DNA of 64,000 nucleotides from Fibrella arboris (GTDB lineage: Bacteria; Bacteroidota; Bacteroidia; Cytophagales; Spirosomataceae): positions 248,001 through 312,000 of the forward strand of contig NZ_JBGGWE010000007.1 in assembly GCF_041321095.1 (NCBI RefSeq), read 5' to 3'. Every line of letters starts with the position of its first letter. The first letter of the stretch is position 1. A model generated the notes under the pieces. It did no database searches. It had not been told where the DNA came from and worked only from the letters and a program-made list of their open reading frames with translations. Positions 45,043-53,392 of the stretch are shown here, piece after piece. The position numbers were made by a program, and so were the translations under genes.

Positions 45043-45229
45043 AAGCAGGTTATACCAGTGAACTATATGGCTGAAAATGGGATCAGGTCGTTCAAATTGT
45101 GACGCAGGAAAGGGTGACGCGTTACAAATTTCTTTATCTATCGGCAAACCAGAGGTTTATTGGGTGCTGAACGTATTTTTCGGCGAGCAGATCATGGCGT
45201 TCGATGACACGCGCTGAGGAAACAAATCC

Positions 45230-46443
45230 TTACTGTGGACGAGCAATAAGCTGGGTCACAATCTGCGTATTGCCATTGCCTGCTTTTTGCTCAAAAGCAA
45301 CCAGGAGGCCTTTCGCGGTCGAGATAGCAGCCGGGTACGTTGCATTCACCGTTTCGGCCGTCAGGTACGTTGTTTCGGCGGTTGGTCCATAGCGGAGGGC
45401 AATGCGCTGCGTGAACTTCGGCATGGGCTCATCGGCGGGTTGGTTGGGTAGTCTCACCGACTCATCCCAGAGCCAGGCGAGCTGATGCTGATAGGCCACC
45501 AACTGTGGGTGTTTGGCGCGACTCGATGGGATGGTGGCTTCCAGATCGGTTTGGCCATCCCTGGCCAGCCGCAGGCCGGCCGCGCCTTCTTTACCCGAAA
45601 ACCAGCTTGTATACAGGGCGTTGCCCACCTGTGCCACGCTCGACCCAGCGTGCGGACAGGCCGCCACCCGCCAGTCGTCGGCATAGACCCGTTGTGGCTT
45701 GCTGAATGTTTTACCCCCATCGGCCGATACCACGTGGCTCATGTCGCGGGCGGCGGGCGTGCCGTTGCCCGTTGGGATCAGATCGCGGTAGGTCAGGTGT
45801 ATCCGATTTTTTGCGTCGACAAATACGTTGGTGCGGCAGCACTGGCAGGCACTACTATCGACAAGCACTTCGGGGCTGAAACCGCCCTGGGGCCGGGTCT
45901 GCACAAATTTGATGGTTCGGCCTTCCAGCCCGGCCAGCTTCTCATCGATCCAGACCAAGCCAACTTCGCCGTTTGGTAGGCGGGTCAGGTCGCCAAACGA
46001 GTGGCTCTTGCCGGGCGTAACATCGCTATGAACAGGCTTTGGGTCTGTCCAGGATTGTCCGTTATTCATCGACGTCATGGTATACAGATTGCCGGCGAAG
46101 GGTGATTCGGCGGTTGGACGGGCCACTTCAAACAGCACAACCAAGGTACCGTTGCCTTTTATGGCCAGCTTGGGCATCCCTTCAGCATGTGTCGATATAT
46201 CGGTCGGTACGGGTACGTGCATTTTCGGACCGAACGTTTCGCCGCCATCTGTCGAGACGGCGTAAAAAAACGTAGCGGCTTTTTCGCCAGTTTTTTCGGC
46301 CCAGGTCAGCACCGGGTTGCCCCGCTGGTCGGTAGTGAAGCGTGCAGTGGTACCCACATGCTGCGGGTTCGATATGCCTGTTTCGCGAATAGGCTGATCC
46401 AGAAAAGCGATGCCAAGGAGCAGAAGGGATAGTATCGTTTTCA
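45230..46443 (-). CDS. Exported BNR/sialidase-like beta-propeller with CxCC motif
   Basis: 404 residues from ATG 46443 (a longer frame runs into a repeat). A hydrophobic export signal (TILSLLLLGIAFLDQ) precedes a six-blade-type propeller with Asp-box motifs STDGGETFGP, MNNGQSWTDP and SADGGKTFSKP. It lacks the arginine triad expected in true sialidases as far as can be seen. A SACQCCRTN motif and a later ACPHAG give four cysteines and a histidine at the likely propeller face, suggesting metal or heme binding. It lies downstream of a TonB receptor and a Cys-rich protein. Confidence 0.75.
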
Positions 46444-46450
46444 TATGTAG

Positions 46451-46520
46451 CAATGCCGAAGCTCCAGCTTCGGTAGTCAGAACGGTATGATTCACACTAC
46501 CGAAGCTGGAGCTTCGGCGT
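46451..46520. repeat. CCGAAGCT-type inverted repeat, copy 3
   Basis: Arms 46451-46476 and 46495-46520 pair over 26 bases with one mismatch. Inside each arm CCGAAGCT-CC-AGCTTCGG is itself a palindrome, so four small hairpins or one long stem can form. Related to the copies at 33.1 and 35.2 kb. Confidence 0.9.
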
Positions 46521-46526
46521 TACAGG

Positions 46527-48860
46527 TTATTTTCCTGTAAAACTGTATTGTAGTCCGATAACAAACGTGCGGGGTGCGGCGGGTGTATAGGTGGTGCGAT
46601 CAGTCGCGTTATTGCCGCGTGTGGCGTTGGTGGCAAACAGTGCGTTGGTGACATTCAACACATTGGTGTAGAGTTCAATACCGTGCCATTGGTAGCCGAA
46701 CCGAACATTGGCAAAATTATAGCCACCATAGCCAACTGTATTGATCTGGTTCTGGTACCAGCTTGCTACATGCTGCCATTCGACCGACGTGCGGAAGTTG
46801 GTCAGCCACGACGGATAATAGCTGATCTCTGTGTTCCAAAGCGTGCGCGGGGCCGACGGCATGTCTTTTCCGTTTACATTCTGAATCGCGTCGGAGGTAC
46901 GTTGGCTGAGGGTGAATTCAACAAACCGATGAACGGCGTGTGTGCCACCAAACCGGAAGAATAGCTGTTTCGACGGCCGGTAAGTCAGCCCAATTTCTAC
47001 GCCCCGATGCAGCGTTTTCCCCGCTGACTGGTAGTCTGTCGAGTTATCGGGCTGGCGAATAGTAAGCAGTTCGTTGGTGCCATTCATCTGGTACAGCGCC
47101 GCGTCGACATACACTTTATTGGCCAATAGCGAAGCCCAGCCACCTAGCTCCATATTATCGAATTTGGCGGGTTGCAGGTTGTAATAAAACAGATCGCCTG
47201 AAGCGGTTGGGGTAGTGCGTTTCAGGAAAATGGACGTAAGCGCCGGGGGAGAAAAGCCTTTGGCGTAGTTGGCGTACAGGCCTTTGCCGCCGCCCAGGTC
47301 GTAGGTTGCGCCAATTTTGGGCGTCACCTGGCTGTAGTCTTTCCCTCCCGACGCGTTATCCAGCGCATTGGTATAATCGAAGGCCATGCGGTCGTAGCGA
47401 AGCCCGGCCGATAGGCGCAGTTTCGACACGGGTTCAAAATCATACTGAGCGTAAGCGGCTATATTGTGAATATCGGCCTGATAGTTAGCTAGCTGAACGT
47501 CTGGGCGTTCTTTTACTTGCGTGTATTTTATGACCGACCTTTTATCGGCCCGTAGTTCAGTGGTCAAATCAGTCTGGTAAGCGTAATAGGAATTAGGCGA
47601 CAGATCGACGGTAGCGCCAATGGTGAGTTTGCTGTTCAGGAAAGCCAGCCGCTGTGTGTGCTGGGCAATGGCGCCGTAGCTCTTGAAATCGTTGCTATTG
47701 ATTTGTCCCGTTGCGGTGGCCGCTCCGCTGACCCATCGGATGGAATACGCCGGATTCTGACCAACACTATTGTTTCTGACGAAAGCCGTGACGAACGACT
47801 GAGAGCCGTTTTTCCAGTCGTGTTCAAGGGTAAGACGACTGCGCAGCGAGAACGTTTTGCGGTAGGTGAAATCGGTAGTGCTGACGTACTGCCGGGCGAA
47901 AAAGGCGGTGCTGTCTACGCTACCACTCGTCTGCGAATCATAATCGTTGTATGACAACGTACCTGTGAGTCGGGTTTTAGCCGTAAACGCATAGTCGAGC
48001 CGGGCGAAATAAGAGGATTTGGTATAGTCGGAGCTGGCTAGCCACGCGTTTTTCTGACGAGAGACAAGGCCCCCCACATAGATACCGAACTTGCCTTGTC
48101 GCGCCCCTGCCCCGAACTGGAGGCGTTGATAACCCCACTGGTCGGCCTGAATACCAACGCGGGCCGTGGGTACTGCCGTTGGACGCTGGGTAATGAAATT
48201 GACCGCACCACCCACCGCCTCCGGGCCGTAAATGGAAGATACCGGCCCTTTCACCACTTCAATGGAGCTAACCGTAAACTGATTTAACTCGAGCAGGGCA
48301 TTATGGTTAAACACGCCCATCGGTCGAATGGGAACGCCATCTTCCAAATACAGGAAATAGGCATTGGTGGTCATTGGCTGCCGAATTGCCATCATATGTT
48401 GCTCGTTGTTGAGGTTCACCATGAGCACCCCCGGCGTTTTATTGATGACCTCGTAAATGCTCGTCGGTTTGGTCTCCTCGATCAGCCGGGGAGAGAGTTT
48501 AGAAATGGCGATGGGTGTCTGGGTACGTAGCGCCGCCTCGCGGTTGCCCGTCACCACTACCGTCTGAAGGTCTTCAATGGCCGGCTCGAGCGATACCCGA
48601 ACGACCTGCCCCGGTGTTATCGTGATTTCCCGGGTGCGATACCCAACGGCCGATACGGTGATTGTTGTGGTCGTACTGGTAACAGGAAAGTGGCCAGTTG
48701 CATCGGTCGTAACCCCCGATTTGCCATCCGCCCAGGAGAGCGTGACGCCGGGTAGCGGTTCTTTGGTCTGCGCGTCGTATACCTGACCCGTTATAACAGA
48801 CTGAGCCACAGCCCCTGCGCTGGCAAGCAGCCACAGGAGCATAAAATAGATTCTATGCAT
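46527..48860 (-). CDS. TonB-dependent outer-membrane receptor
   Basis: 777 residues. Signal peptide (LLWLLASAGAVAQ), a carboxypeptidase-regulatory-like domain (~20-95: GQVYDAQTKEPLPGVTLSW), then the plug (~120-230: YEVINKTPGVLMVNL, EVVKGPVSSIYGPEAVGGAV) and a beta-barrel of ~540 residues ending in QYSFTGK. The plug contains HMMAIRQPMTTNAYF, with three methionines and a histidine. Located 68 bases from the BNR gene, with a Cys-rich protein upstream. A metal substrate is possible but unproven. Confidence 0.93.
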   Translation of the reverse strand: MHRIYFMLLWLLASAGAVAQSVITGQVYDAQTKEPLPGVTLSWADGKSGVTTDATGHFPVTSTTTTITVSAVGYRTREITITPGQVVRVSLEPAIEDLQTVVVTGNREAALRTQTPIAISKLSPRLIEETKPTSIYEVINKTPGVLMVNLNNEQHMMAIRQPMTTNAYFLYLEDGVPIRPMGVFNHNALLELNQFTVSSIEVVKGPVSSIYGPEAVGGAVNFITQRPTAVPTARVGIQADQWGYQRLQFGAGARQGKFGIYVGGLVSRQKNAWLASSDYTKSSYFARLDYAFTAKTRLTGTLSYNDYDSQTSGSVDSTAFFARQYVSTTDFTYRKTFSLRSRLTLEHDWKNGSQSFVTAFVRNNSVGQNPAYSIRWVSGAATATGQINSNDFKSYGAIAQHTQRLAFLNSKLTIGATVDLSPNSYYAYQTDLTTELRADKRSVIKYTQVKERPDVQLANYQADIHNIAAYAQYDFEPVSKLRLSAGLRYDRMAFDYTNALDNASGGKDYSQVTPKIGATYDLGGGKGLYANYAKGFSPPALTSIFLKRTTPTASGDLFYYNLQPAKFDNMELGGWASLLANKVYVDAALYQMNGTNELLTIRQPDNSTDYQSAGKTLHRGVEIGLTYRPSKQLFFRFGGTHAVHRFVEFTLSQRTSDAIQNVNGKDMPSAPRTLWNTEISYYPSWLTNFRTSVEWQHVASWYQNQINTVGYGGYNFANVRFGYQWHGIELYTNVLNVTNALFATNATRGNNATDRTTYTPAAPRTFVIGLQYSFTGK

Positions 48861-48923
48861 GAAGATTCGTTCGAGCCCGAATTGCCCGGAATGAGGATAA
48901 GAAAAGGTTGAGTTCAGCAGTGA

Positions 48924-48953
48924 GCCTATGCCGTCTTCAGCAGACGCATAGGC
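48924..48953. repeat. Stem-loop between small Cys gene and TonB receptor gene
   Basis: GCCTATGCCGTCT and AGACGCATAGGC pair around a 5-base loop with a single bulged base. No U-tract on the minus strand; may attenuate or process the mRNA. Confidence 0.6.
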
Positions 48954-48997
48954 AGAAAAAGGCGTACTGGATCGCCAACTGCCACTAAACGAATGAC

Positions 48998-49384
48998 TTA
49001 CCCAATGCGGGGAGGCTGGAAGATACCGTGCAGGGGCGCGGCATAAGGCGATCGCTGATAGTACGGCGCCGGAAGGCTGGAAGTTGCGTGGGGGCTGCCG
49101 TTAGCGAAATCGAATGAAAACAAATCGGCGCAAAACAGTGAGAGTACGGGCAGGTTCTGGATCCGTTCGGTAGTGTCCTGATCTTCGCGATCCTGCCGCG
49201 CCTTCAATTTTTTGGCCAGATAACACTTTCCGTCGCAGTTCAGCTGAGGCCGGTTGCGGTTCTCGCAGAGGTTTTTGGCAATGAAGTCACGGTTCAACTC
49301 AAAGGACATTACAATCACCTCACGGCTGAATAATTGCAGCACCAGTGAGGTAATAATCGTGTATGTCAGCAGTTGGCGACCCAT
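48998..49384 (-). CDS. Small membrane/exported protein with CxxxxxPxxxCxGKC motif
   Basis: 128 residues. A hydrophobic N-terminal helix (LLTYTIITSLVLQLF) is followed by FIAKNLCENRNRPQL and NCDGKCYLAKKLK. This three-cysteine pattern occurs in small Bacteroidota proteins beside TonB receptors. The C-terminus has a Tyr/Pro/His-rich stretch (PYAAPLHGIFQPP). It lies upstream of the TonB receptor in the same direction and probably starts that operon. Metal binding is inferred from the cysteines only. Confidence 0.65.
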   Translation of the reverse strand: MGRQLLTYTIITSLVLQLFSREVIVMSFELNRDFIAKNLCENRNRPQLNCDGKCYLAKKLKARQDREDQDTTERIQNLPVLSLFCADLFSFDFANGSPHATSSLPAPYYQRSPYAAPLHGIFQPPRIG

Positions 49385-49566
49385 CGTGTGACTGAAAAAC
49401 TAACCGCAAAGGTATAAGCACATACGCGTCGGTTGTACAAATGGGAGCGAATAAAATCGAATTGTCAGCCAAAACCGTCCCGCAAAGAAGGTACTGGCAA
49501 ACCATTGTCTACTTAAACAATAGGGAAACCTGATAGGTTATTCGGCAGATTTACTCCAACAACGTT

Positions 49567-50679
49567 ATGAATCAAAAATCACGTATCTCAGCGGTTGCTT
49601 ACGGCTTTCTGCTACTAACGGGCCTCACTTTCACGGCTTGTAAAGACAAAGACGCTTCACCGGCCGATGGAACCGGCATTCAGCCAACCGGCACCAAACC
49701 CGACTGGGGACCAACTATTGATCCGCAAAACCAGGCGGTCATTGAACAACTGATCGCCTTTGGCACACCTCCATTGCCAACACTGACACCCCGGCAGGCG
49801 CGGATGACACCTTCGCCAACCGATGCGGTGAAGACGCTGCTCATGAAAAATAAAATTCAGGTGTCTGAACGTAAGGTTACTGTTAGCCAGCGGGTTATTC
49901 CAAGTTCGGCGCCCGATGGTACGTTGCTTCGCATTTACACGCCAACCAGCGCCAGCGTGGCGGGTGGCTTTCCGGTCATCGTGTATTATCATGGTGGTGG
50001 CTGGGTAATCGGTAGCCTCGACCAATACGAACCGTCGTGTAAAGCCTTGGCCGAGAAAGCAGGGGCCATTGTTGTTTCAGTTGATTATCGGCTCTCGCCC
50101 GAGGCCAAGTTTCCGGCAGCCCATGAAGATGCGTACTCGGCCTACGTCTGGGTACGTAACAACACGGCGGCTATCGGCGGTAACTCAGCGAAAATTGCTG
50201 TAGCAGGCGAAAGTGCAGGCGGTAATATGGCCGTTGGTGTGTCGTTGCTGGCTAAAGAGCGTGGCGTGGCCTTGCCTGTGCACCAGCTGCTGGTATATCC
50301 GGTCGCCGACAATAACCTGAACACAGCATCGTATAATCAGTACGCCAATGCCCAGCCGCTCAACAGGGCCAACATTGTCTATTTCACGACCAACTATTTC
50401 ACGTCGATGGCCGATGGTGACAATCGCCTGATTTCGCTGGTCGATGTGGCTAATCTGTCGGGCCTGCCACCAGCAACGATCATTGCCGCCGAGATTGATC
50501 CGCTGCAAACAGAGGGTAAGTCGCTGGCCGATAAACTTCAGGCTGCCGGTGTGCCCGTTACCTACCAGTTATACACGGGTACCACGCATGAATTTTTCGG
50601 GATGGAAGCTATCGTAGGCAAGGCTGGGCAGGCGCAGGATCTGGCAACCCAGCAGTTGAAAGCCACGTTTACAAAGTAA
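49567..50679 (+). CDS. Lipoprotein alpha/beta-hydrolase (hormone-sensitive-lipase family)
   Basis: 370 residues with a lipobox (LTFTAC, Cys ~25). The HSL family motifs are YYHGGGWVIG (~139-148, oxyanion hole), GESAGGNMA (nucleophile serine ~218), and IDPLQTEG with TTHEFFGM for the catalytic Asp/His. Predicted to be an esterase on short acyl esters, anchored outside the cytoplasm. Confidence 0.9.
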   Translation: MNQKSRISAVAYGFLLLTGLTFTACKDKDASPADGTGIQPTGTKPDWGPTIDPQNQAVIEQLIAFGTPPLPTLTPRQARMTPSPTDAVKTLLMKNKIQVSERKVTVSQRVIPSSAPDGTLLRIYTPTSASVAGGFPVIVYYHGGGWVIGSLDQYEPSCKALAEKAGAIVVSVDYRLSPEAKFPAAHEDAYSAYVWVRNNTAAIGGNSAKIAVAGESAGGNMAVGVSLLAKERGVALPVHQLLVYPVADNNLNTASYNQYANAQPLNRANIVYFTTNYFTSMADGDNRLISLVDVANLSGLPPATIIAAEIDPLQTEGKSLADKLQAAGVPVTYQLYTGTTHEFFGMEAIVGKAGQAQDLATQQLKATFTK

Positions 50680-50701
50680 GCCAGCCTAAGTTGGTGCATC
50701 T

Positions 50702-50758
50702 ATAAGCCCAGCCGGGGGTGATGGTGGTAGTAAAACCATCACCCCCGGCTGGGCTTAT
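50702..50758. terminator. Perfect 24-bp inverted repeat between convergent genes
   Basis: Arms 50702-50725 and 50735-50758 are perfectly complementary over 24 bases with a 9-base loop. GC-rich, no clear U-tract. Confidence 0.9.
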
Positions 50759-50781
50759 GGTTAAGACGGCCGGTGCCTTTG

Positions 50782-51069
50782 TCAGAGCTGGACATCCGGC
50801 TGTTCGGGCCGGGCCAGCAGGTATATGACCAGGCTAAATACCAATGCCCCTGTGCCACTGAGCAAAAGCGTGAAAACGGTCAGGTTAAAATCATCGCCGG
50901 GGAGAACGGGACCTTGCCGAGCCAGCAAATAACCGATCCGGCCAAGCAGGGCCAACGCCGTTAAGGTTGAGCCTGCCACAATCAGCCAAAGAACCGCCGG
51001 CACGCGGAACCATCGCCAGCTTACTACGCGGCCATCGGGTGTAACATAGGTTTTGCTTGATTTTTTCAT
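50782..51069 (-). CDS. Small two-helix membrane protein
   Basis: 95 residues: a short charged start (MKKSSKTYVTPDGRVVSWRWF), then two membrane helices (AVLWLIVAGSTLTALALLG; FTLLLSGTGALVFSLVIYLL) and a short acidic tail. No family recognised. Its start is 53 bases from the divergent cation efflux gene, so they share a promoter region. Confidence 0.65.
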   Translation of the reverse strand: MKKSSKTYVTPDGRVVSWRWFRVPAVLWLIVAGSTLTALALLGRIGYLLARQGPVLPGDDFNLTVFTLLLSGTGALVFSLVIYLLARPEQPDVQL

Positions 51070-51122
51070 GCCCTCTGAAAATACTGCGTTGCTTTGTAGA
51101 CTTACCGACTAAAGATACAACA

Positions 51123-52052
51123 ATGCATACCCACGAACACGAACATTCGCACGCCCATTCGCCTACGGTTACGGCCATAACCCGCACCCTGATTATCGGG
51201 GCCGTGCTGAACATCGTATATGTGGTGGTCGAATTTGTGATGGGGCTGCAAACCAAATCGCTGGCCCTGGTGGCCGACGCGGGGCATAACCTGTCCGACG
51301 TGGCGGGGCTGCTGCTGTCCTTGCTGGCTTTTCGGCTGGCAAAGGTGAAATCGAACCAGCGATTTACGTACGGACTTCGGAAAAGTACGGTTTTGGCGTC
51401 GCTGGTCAATGCAGTGCTGTTGTTGCTGGCCGTTGGCGGTATTTTGCTGGAAAGTGTTCAGCGGTTCCGCCATCCCGAACCGGTAGCGGGCGGAATTGTG
51501 GCCTGGGTAGCGGGGGTTGGCATCGTTGTCAACGCGGCGTCGGCTCTGCTTTTTTTCAGGAACAAAGAACACGACCTCAACATGAAAGGTGCTTACCTGC
51601 ACCTGCTGGCCGATGCGCTGGTATCAGTTGGCGTGGTGGTGTCGGGGTTGGTTATTGGGTATACCGGCTGGTTCTGGCTCGACCCGGCCATGGGCATTGT
51701 GGTGGCCATAGTGATTCTGTCAGGAACATGGAGTCTTTTGTCCGACAGCCTTCGCCTGACGCTGGATGGCGTTCCGGTCGGGATCGATTTGGCCGACGTG
51801 CAACGAATGGTGGGAGCGGTGCCCGGTGTGCTGGCCGTAGATCATGTACACATCTGGGCCATGAGTACCACCGAAAACGCCCTGACGGCCCACCTGACCG
51901 TAAGGCCTGATCTAACGAATAACCAGGTTGTGATGGTGAAGAAGGAAGTGCGTCATAAGCTGGAGCATCTGGGTATTGAACACGCTACCCTGGAAGTGAA
52001 TACCGATGCAAACAGACCCGAAATTTACGACGAAACGAAGCTTGACTACTAA
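51123..52052 (+). CDS. Cation diffusion facilitator (CzcD/ZitB type)
   Basis: 309 residues from ATG 51123. The His-rich start (HTHEHEHSHAHS) and six membrane helices are typical. The metal site is LVADAGHNLSDVAG (helix 2: H and D) and HLLADALVSVG (helix 5: H and D). A cytosolic C-terminal domain has VDHVHIWAMST and EHATLEVNT. Exports Zn2+ or similar ions in exchange for protons. The HD-HD site suggests zinc. Confidence 0.92.
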   Translation: MHTHEHEHSHAHSPTVTAITRTLIIGAVLNIVYVVVEFVMGLQTKSLALVADAGHNLSDVAGLLLSLLAFRLAKVKSNQRFTYGLRKSTVLASLVNAVLLLLAVGGILLESVQRFRHPEPVAGGIVAWVAGVGIVVNAASALLFFRNKEHDLNMKGAYLHLLADALVSVGVVVSGLVIGYTGWFWLDPAMGIVVAIVILSGTWSLLSDSLRLTLDGVPVGIDLADVQRMVGAVPGVLAVDHVHIWAMSTTENALTAHLTVRPDLTNNQVVMVKKEVRHKLEHLGIEHATLEVNTDANRPEIYDETKLDY

Positions 52053-52087
52053 CTAACCTACCACGATACGCATACCGACCCGAAGCT

Positions 52088-52831
52088 ATGTCTGTCCCCC
52101 TCGACCGTTTTTCTGGCCATGCTGCCGATTATGCCCGCTACCGGATCGACTATCCCGGCGAACTCTATGATTACATACTCAACTATGTGCCCAGTCGACA
52201 GGCTGCCTGGGATTGTGCTACAGGGAATGGGCAGGCAGCCGTAGCCTTGGCCAATTATTTTGAGCAGATTGACGCAACGGATCTAAGCGAGCGCCAGCTT
52301 GAGAATGCCCTGAAACGTCCGAATATCACCTATCAGGTAGCCACCGCCGAAGCGGCCCCCTTTGCCGACGAGAGCTTTGATCTGGTCACGGTAGGGCAGG
52401 CGCTGCACTGGTTCGACGTACCTGCGTTTCATGCCGAGGCCCATCGTGTGCTGAAACCGAAGGGCATCATTGCCGAATGGGGGTATGGCCTCAACGAAGT
52501 CAATGCGCCGATCGATGCGCTGGTCCGGTTCATCTATCGCGAAGTAGTTGGGCCATTCTGGGACCCTCAACGCCGACACATCGAGAATGAATACGCCAAC
52601 CTACCGTTCGATTTTGCCGACGTGAAGCAGACGCGGATTACAGCCCGCCGCGAGTGGCTGGTTGAATGGTACATGAACTACCTACGTACCTGGTCGGCGG
52701 TGCAGGGTTTTCGCAAATTGCACGGTTATGATCCCATCGACCAGTTCGACAGCGACTTTCGCCGGTTGTGGGGGCCTATCCACCGCGAAGTGCGTTTCCC
52801 GATCTTTCTACGGCTAGGGCGTCGTGCTTAG
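52088..52831 (+). CDS. Class I SAM-dependent methyltransferase
   Basis: 247 residues. Motif I is WDCATGNGQAAVAL (~40-53), an acidic residue ends strand 2 (DATDLSERQLENA), and motif IV is FDLVTVGQALHWFD (~98-111), as in the UbiE/trans-aconitate-type methyltransferase group. The C-terminal part is Arg/Trp-rich. Acceptor unknown. Confidence 0.88.
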   Translation: MSVPLDRFSGHAADYARYRIDYPGELYDYILNYVPSRQAAWDCATGNGQAAVALANYFEQIDATDLSERQLENALKRPNITYQVATAEAAPFADESFDLVTVGQALHWFDVPAFHAEAHRVLKPKGIIAEWGYGLNEVNAPIDALVRFIYREVVGPFWDPQRRHIENEYANLPFDFADVKQTRITARREWLVEWYMNYLRTWSAVQGFRKLHGYDPIDQFDSDFRRLWGPIHREVRFPIFLRLGRRA

Positions 52832-52867
52832 GACAAGTGGGCTCAAGCCCCTTGCCCTAAGCTTTTT
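52826..52867 (+). terminator. Inverted repeat with both stop codons, followed by a T-run
   Basis: GCTTAGGACAAG.GGGCT (52826-52843) pairs with its complement to 52862, with one mismatch and one bulge. Both convergent genes end GCT TAG inside the stem. The six T after it (52863-52868 region) are the two final lysine codons of the minus-strand gene, giving an intrinsic terminator for the plus strand. Confidence 0.8.
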
Positions 52868-53282
52868 TCCGCTGCACGTTGAACACGGCGCTGGCGCGAA
52901 CAATGCGTTCGTCGTCTTTCATAATGAAGGCGTTCACGAACGCTACGGCCTCGCCAATCAGCTGAATATCGGTATGTACCTCCAGCCAGTCGCCCACTTT
53001 GGAGTTGCCTACAAAGTCGGTCGACAGGCTGACGGTCACAAGCGGTACGGGTGGTTTTTGCGAGAAAGCAGCGGCGTAGCCCATCGCCACGTCGACCAGA
53101 GTGGTGTAGACGCCTGTGTGGGCAAAGCCGCGTCCGTTCACGTGCTTATCGAGCACCATCATGCCGATAATCAGTTCATCACCGACGTGTTGACTGTATA
53201 AAGGGCCTGCCGTTTCCAGGAACGGGCTAGTACGAAAAATAGGCTCGAAGCCTTCCGGGATGTCCATAAAGAGCAATTTCAA
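52857..53282 (-). CDS. PaaI-type hotdog-fold thioesterase
   Basis: 141 residues of a single hotdog domain. The central helix motif is NGRGFAHTGVYTTLVDVAMGYAA (~49-71) with an acidic residue in the position usual for PaaI-type thioesterases, followed by TVSLSTDFVGNSKVGDWLEV. Hydrolyses acyl-CoA thioesters; the acyl group is not determinable. Cytosolic. Confidence 0.88.
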   Translation of the reverse strand: MKLLFMDIPEGFEPIFRTSPFLETAGPLYSQHVGDELIIGMMVLDKHVNGRGFAHTGVYTTLVDVAMGYAAAFSQKPPVPLVTVSLSTDFVGNSKVGDWLEVHTDIQLIGEAVAFVNAFIMKDDERIVRASAVFNVQRKKA

Positions 53283-53392
53283 GCCAATTTACAACGAGCG
53301 GTACAATTTTTAATGGAGTGGGTGTGTCTGATAGCGCCACTGCACCCATGGCCATCAAGCCTGCTCAGCTTAAGAACATGGTAACCAACTGA

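Noticed and set aside
45230..46443. True sialidase
   Set aside because: Asp boxes are present but the catalytic arginine triad and FRIP motif were not found; cysteine motif suggests another role.
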